Positions 60,867 through 64,000 of a stretch of DNA of 64,000 nt are shown here, in pieces. The translations under genes were made by a program, and so were the position numbers. The notes under the pieces are model-generated. The model was given only the letters and a program-made list of their open reading frames with translations. It ran no database searches and was not told where the DNA came from. Origin of the DNA: Natrinema salinisoli (lineage in GTDB: Archaea > Halobacteriota > Halobacteria > Halobacteriales > Natrialbaceae); contig NZ_CP084470.1 in the NCBI RefSeq assembly GCF_020405205.1, forward strand, positions 248,001 to 312,000, written 5' to 3'. Position 1 is the stretch's first letter; the number at the start of each line of letters is the position of its first letter.

Positions 60867-62051
60867 CTATGGTAGCGCCTTCTGGAGGTCCTCGCAGAGG
60901 TCATCGGCGTCTTCGAGGCCAACGGATACCCGGACCAACGTCTCGGAAATCTTCGCTGAACCCTCACTTCGACTGAATTCGTCGGGGATCATTAGTGAGG
61001 GGACCTCAATAAGGCTCTCGGCCCCACCGAGACTTGCTCCCGGCGTGAATACCTCGAGTCCCTCGATGAATGCCTCAAGTTCGATGAGTGTGCCATCAAA
61101 CTCGAAGGACAGCATCCCGCTGTACCCCGACATCTGCTCACTCGCAAGATCGTGTTGCGGGTGGCTCTCAAGACCCGGATAGTAGACACGAGCGACCCGA
61201 TCGTGGCTTTCGAGGAATCGGGCAACTGCCATTGCGTTCTTTTCGTGATGTTCCATCCGAGCGGGCAGCGTCTTGATGCCTCGCGCAACGAGGTAGCAGT
61301 CGAACGGCGAAAGTATATTCCCAAACCCAACCCGCTGCGCGAACGCTAATTCCTCGAAAACCCCACTGTCGTCGGTGATAACGGCACCGCCGATCGAGTC
61401 GGAGTGTCCATTGAGATACTTGGTGGTGCTGTGAACGGCGATGTCAGCACCCAGTTCGAGTGGGGCTTGGTAGTACGGACTCGCAAAGGTACTGTCCACG
61501 CCGAATAGAGCATCATGGTCATCGGCGATGGCGGCTATCGTTTGGATATCGCACAACCTCATCAAGGGGTTCGACGGTGTTTCTGCCCAGATCAAGTCAG
61601 TGTCCGCGTTGACTGCACCGGCGACGTTGTTGGGGTCACGGACGTCAACAAAGTCGATGTCAACGCCGAGATGTCCAGCCATGTGTTCTGTGAGCAGTTT
61701 TTCGGTTCCGCTATAGATGGTGTCGGAGGAGACAACGTGACCTCCCGGAGGGACCACTGACAGCATCGTCGTCGATGTGGCGGCCATTCCGGAGGCGAAC
61801 ACCAACCCATGTTCACCGCCTTCGAGGCGGGCTAACTGCTCTTCAAGGGCTGCCCGCGTCGGATTGCTCTCGCGCGAATAGTCGTGTTCATTAGCGTCCT
61901 CCCCGCTGGCCCACTCGAACGTAGTCGAAAGGTGGATCGGCGGGACGACGTCGTTCGTTCCATCTCTGTGAGGTTGCGTTTCGGTTTCAGCTGCACCGAC
62001 TGCAATGGTTGCGAATCGATTTCTGTCGGACTGGCTATTGTGTCGTGTCAT
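60867..62051 (-). CDS. Cystathionine gamma-synthase/lyase family PLP enzyme
   Basis: The 394-residue enzyme has the Cys/Met metabolism PLP fold: YSRESNPTRAALEEQLARLE, LVFASGMAATSTTMLSVVPP, IWAETPSNPLMRLCDI, and HSTTKYLNGHSDSIGG with the PLP lysine. Near the end are GFGNILSPFDCYLVARGIKT and TLVRVSVGLEDADDL. It could be a gamma-synthase, a gamma-lyase or a sulfhydrylase; sequence alone does not decide. It is a single gene with its own promoter. Confidence 0.9.
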   Translation of the reverse strand: MTRHNSQSDRNRFATIAVGAAETETQPHRDGTNDVVPPIHLSTTFEWASGEDANEHDYSRESNPTRAALEEQLARLEGGEHGLVFASGMAATSTTMLSVVPPGGHVVSSDTIYSGTEKLLTEHMAGHLGVDIDFVDVRDPNNVAGAVNADTDLIWAETPSNPLMRLCDIQTIAAIADDHDALFGVDSTFASPYYQAPLELGADIAVHSTTKYLNGHSDSIGGAVITDDSGVFEELAFAQRVGFGNILSPFDCYLVARGIKTLPARMEHHEKNAMAVARFLESHDRVARVYYPGLESHPQHDLASEQMSGYSGMLSFEFDGTLIELEAFIEGLEVFTPGASLGGAESLIEVPSLMIPDEFSRSEGSAKISETLVRVSVGLEDADDLCEDLQKALP

Positions 62052-62501
62052 CAGATACTCACCACGGGACCCACTTGGACCCGATTTAGAGGGGTGTTCA
62101 TAGGAATGTTCCCAATTTCGAAGGATAGGTGTGAAGTTCCCGGCGATGGTGGCCAGAAACCCGAACCCAACTCGGGCGCGGGTCAGCGAGTTGTCGGTTG
62201 CTAACCGTTGTCTGCTCTCAGGGAAAGCGTCTCGTTTGCGTGGACTAGTGAACAGTCCTTACTCTGTACTTACCGCTGACTCGAGTTCGATTCTACGAGT
62301 CTGTTCTGATTCTCGGACACAGCACTTTTGGTACTTACAGATGCGTAGTGAGCAGTAGTTTCACTATAACAAGTGTATAATGAATAATATTTCACCAGAG
62401 TCTTGTGAACATAATCGCTGGACGACATCGTTATCTGTGTCCCATGCTTGGATCCTGTGAGCGTTCGGGGCGTGCTCACCGCCCTGATCCCTCTATCCAT
62501 C
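62052..62501. other. Gene-free stretch
   Basis: No gene is seen in these 450 bases. They hold the promoter of the leftward PLP-enzyme gene and of the small gene at 62502. The segment 62330-62410 is AT-rich. Confidence 0.35.
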
Positions 62502-62711
62502 ATGGAAGCCAATCACCCCTCCACTGATGCATCGGCCACATTCGAACACGAACTCAAGGAACTAATCATCTCGGCGTATGGCCGTGGAGTCACCATCGAA
62601 GATATGTGGGAGTTTCCCGGACCTGTTTCCGATGCCCCGAATTGGCGAGTCACGATCGAAAAAGTGCCGCCTGCTGAGCGGACATACGATCCATCGCTGC
62701 TCGAAGAGTAA
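62502..62711 (+). CDS. Conserved haloarchaeal small protein
   Basis: The 69-residue protein reads MEANHPSTDASATFEHELKE, LIISAYGRGVTIEDMWEFPG, PVSDAPNWRVTIEKVPPAER. An acidic helix is followed by a strand pair with W-x-V-x-I. Proteins of this wording (AYGRGV, PNWRV-x-IEK) are frequent in haloarchaea but uncharacterised. ATG at 62448 would add 18 unlikely residues. Confidence 0.6.
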   Translation: MEANHPSTDASATFEHELKELIISAYGRGVTIEDMWEFPGPVSDAPNWRVTIEKVPPAERTYDPSLLEE

Positions 62712-62901
62712 TCAGGAAGCCGGACGGATAACCCGAACCGATCGACAGCATACATGGAGTGTTAGTTTTCTAGTACTATAAGTGGACAATAAGATTTATA
62801 GTGATCGTTCACACACGTGGTGCCATACGTACTCTGCTGAAGTTGGTGCGCGAGGAAGTGTTGGAGAAAACGCCGTGTAGGTACAGTACCAGCAGATAAC
62901 C

Positions 62902-63258
62902 ATGATGCCAAAAACCGGAAACCCGAACCAGCCCGACGATGAGCGCCGCGATATTACTCCGACGCAGTTTTTTACGGCCTTTTCGAACGAACGTCGGCAG
63001 CACGCAGTGGCATATCTGGCGCAAAAACCGGCAGCCGTCCGGCTCGGCGATCTGGCCGAGTACATCGCGATCAAAGAAGGCGAACCGACGTACGAACGGT
63101 ACGAGCGCGTTCTCACCGACTTGGCGCACTGTCACCTGCCGCATCTCCATGATGCGGGACTCGTTCGATACAACACGGACGAGGAACAGGTGGAATTAGT
63201 CGTCAAGCGAAATATGGTTGCGCCGTATCTGGAACTTGCCGGTCACGCTGACGCATAG
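62902..63258 (+). CDS. DUF7344 winged-helix protein
   Basis: The 118-residue protein has TPTQFFTAFSNERRQHAVAY, LAQKPAAVRLGDLAEYIAIK, VLTDLAHCHLPHLHDAGLVR, YNTDEEQVELV. This is the same arrangement as the other three DUF7344 members in the window, with AHCHLPHL in place of LHHVHIPKL. It may regulate the convergent sensor kinase gene or others. ATG at 62905 is an alternative start. Confidence 0.8.
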   Translation: MMPKTGNPNQPDDERRDITPTQFFTAFSNERRQHAVAYLAQKPAAVRLGDLAEYIAIKEGEPTYERYERVLTDLAHCHLPHLHDAGLVRYNTDEEQVELVVKRNMVAPYLELAGHADA

Positions 63259-63326
63259 ACGACTACCCTACAGTTTTTCGCGAGACGTTCCTGTGTGGTG
63301 ACGATAGTAACTTGTCAGAACGTAGT

Positions 63327-64000
63327 TTATACTGCTGGTAGTGTGAACGAGAATGTTGCTCCCTCACCGGGTTCAGAATCGACCCAAATCTCCCCGTCGT
63401 GACGTTCAATAATCCGTTCGCAGACTGCGAGACCAATTCCCGTGCCAACGTAGTCCTCACCCCCATGTAACCCCTCAAAGACTTTGAAGATGCGGTCGTG
63501 GTCCTCTGGATCGATGCCGATCCCGTTGTCGGTGACAGACACGATCCAGTCCGCTCCGTTCTGCTCGGCAGAGACATGCACCTGTGGTTGCTCCTCACCA
63601 CTGAATTGAATCGCATTCGATAACAGATTCTGAAACACCTGTTGTAACTGTCCCTCGTCACCCTTGACACGGGGAAGGGATTCAGCGGTGATTTCGGTAT
63701 CGGTCTCTTCGATTTTCATCTGAAGGTTTTTACGAACGTCGTCCAGAACAGTGTCGAGATCGACCGGCTCAAACTCATCTCCCCGTGTCTCAATTCGGGA
63801 ATACTGGAGCAGCCCATCGATCATCCTCCGCATCCGCTCAGACCCGTCAACGGCGAACTCAAGGAATTCTTCAGCTTCCTCGTTCAGTTCGTCACCGTAT
63901 CGGCTCTCTATCAGTTGCAGGTAACTTGAGACCATTCGCAAGGGTTCCTGCAGGTCGTGCGAGGCTGCGTATGCGAATTGCTCCAAGCGCTCGTTCGATT
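63327..64000 (-). CDS. Sensor histidine kinase, 3' part (cut by window edge)
   Basis: The visible 224 residues are the end of a kinase that continues beyond 64000. HisKA has FAYAASHDLQEPLRMVSSYL with the phospho-acceptor His. The ATPase part has QNLLSNAIQFSG, VTDNGIGIDPEDHDRIFKVF, VGTGIGLAVCERIIERHDGE and GEGATFSFTLPAV. It is very similar to the end of the kinase at 40719-43904, roughly three quarters of residues matching, so both are recent paralogues. The sensor part is not in view. Confidence 0.9.
   Translation of the reverse strand, partial: SNERLEQFAYAASHDLQEPLRMVSSYLQLIESRYGDELNEEAEEFLEFAVDGSERMRRMIDGLLQYSRIETRGDEFEPVDLDTVLDDVRKNLQMKIEETDTEITAESLPRVKGDEGQLQQVFQNLLSNAIQFSGEEQPQVHVSAEQNGADWIVSVTDNGIGIDPEDHDRIFKVFEGLHGGEDYVGTGIGLAVCERIIERHDGEIWVDSEPGEGATFSFTLPAV

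Noticed and set aside
1-64000. CRISPR arrays, tRNA and rRNA genes
   Set aside because: No regularly spaced repeats and no cloverleaf-like or rRNA-like sequences were seen on either strand.

Overview
The window is from an extremely halophilic archaeon (class Halobacteria). The proteins are strongly acidic and many genes overlap by ATGA. Secreted proteins carry twin-arginine signals with lipoboxes. The families are typical haloarchaeal ones: Bat-type HTH regulators, HalOD1, DUF5518, DUF7344, TFB, PhoU with an AbrB or HTH head, and CPBP proteases. The species cannot be named from sequence alone.

Positions 1-16 kb form a GC-rich, tightly packed phosphorus-scavenging island. Two divergent PhoU-type regulators are followed by a leftward phosphonate import operon (phnD, phnC, phnE, hexapeptide acetyltransferase). 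Divergent from it is a rightward C-P lyase operon, phnGHIJKLM, which ends in a TIM-barrel and a HAD hydrolase gene instead of phnN and phnP. A Tat-exported glycerophosphodiester phosphodiesterase lies just downstream. The divergent phn promoter region holds two inverted repeats that are good operator candidates. Positions 16-18.3 kb hold an arsenic operon (arsR, acr3, arsenate reductase).

From 18.5 to about 60 kb the DNA is lower in GC, loosely packed and accessory in character. It holds small regulators (four Bat-type HTH, four DUF7344, PadR, Lrp, HalOD1), small zinc-finger proteins, CPBP membrane proteases, DUF5518 membrane proteins, lipoproteins, sensor kinases, an acyl-CoA dehydrogenase and a MaoC hydratase. 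It also holds an ArdC-like/metallopeptidase protein and a SWIM-finger protein of the kind found on plasmids and integrated elements. Three genes (TFB, ArdC-like, SWIM) share a T-tract plus hairpin element about 50-60 bases before their start. An unusually large number of genes are broken by one or two lesions: in-frame stops of all three kinds in five genes, and one-base frameshifts in several others. Other genes are cut at recombination scars (39.75 kb, 55.7 kb, 57.7-58.5 kb). A flavin monooxygenase with a SnoaL-like head is a GC-rich insertion among these scars. Four copies of an about 50-80 base direct repeat lie between genes from 52 to 58.7 kb.

At 58.9-59.75 kb an AbrB-type protein is translationally coupled to a small serine recombinase behind an inverted-repeat operator. 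The right end (60-64 kb) returns to ordinary genes: a MOSC protein, a cystathionine gamma-synthase/lyase family enzyme, small regulators and the 3' part of a sensor kinase cut by the window edge. No tRNA, rRNA or CRISPR array was seen.
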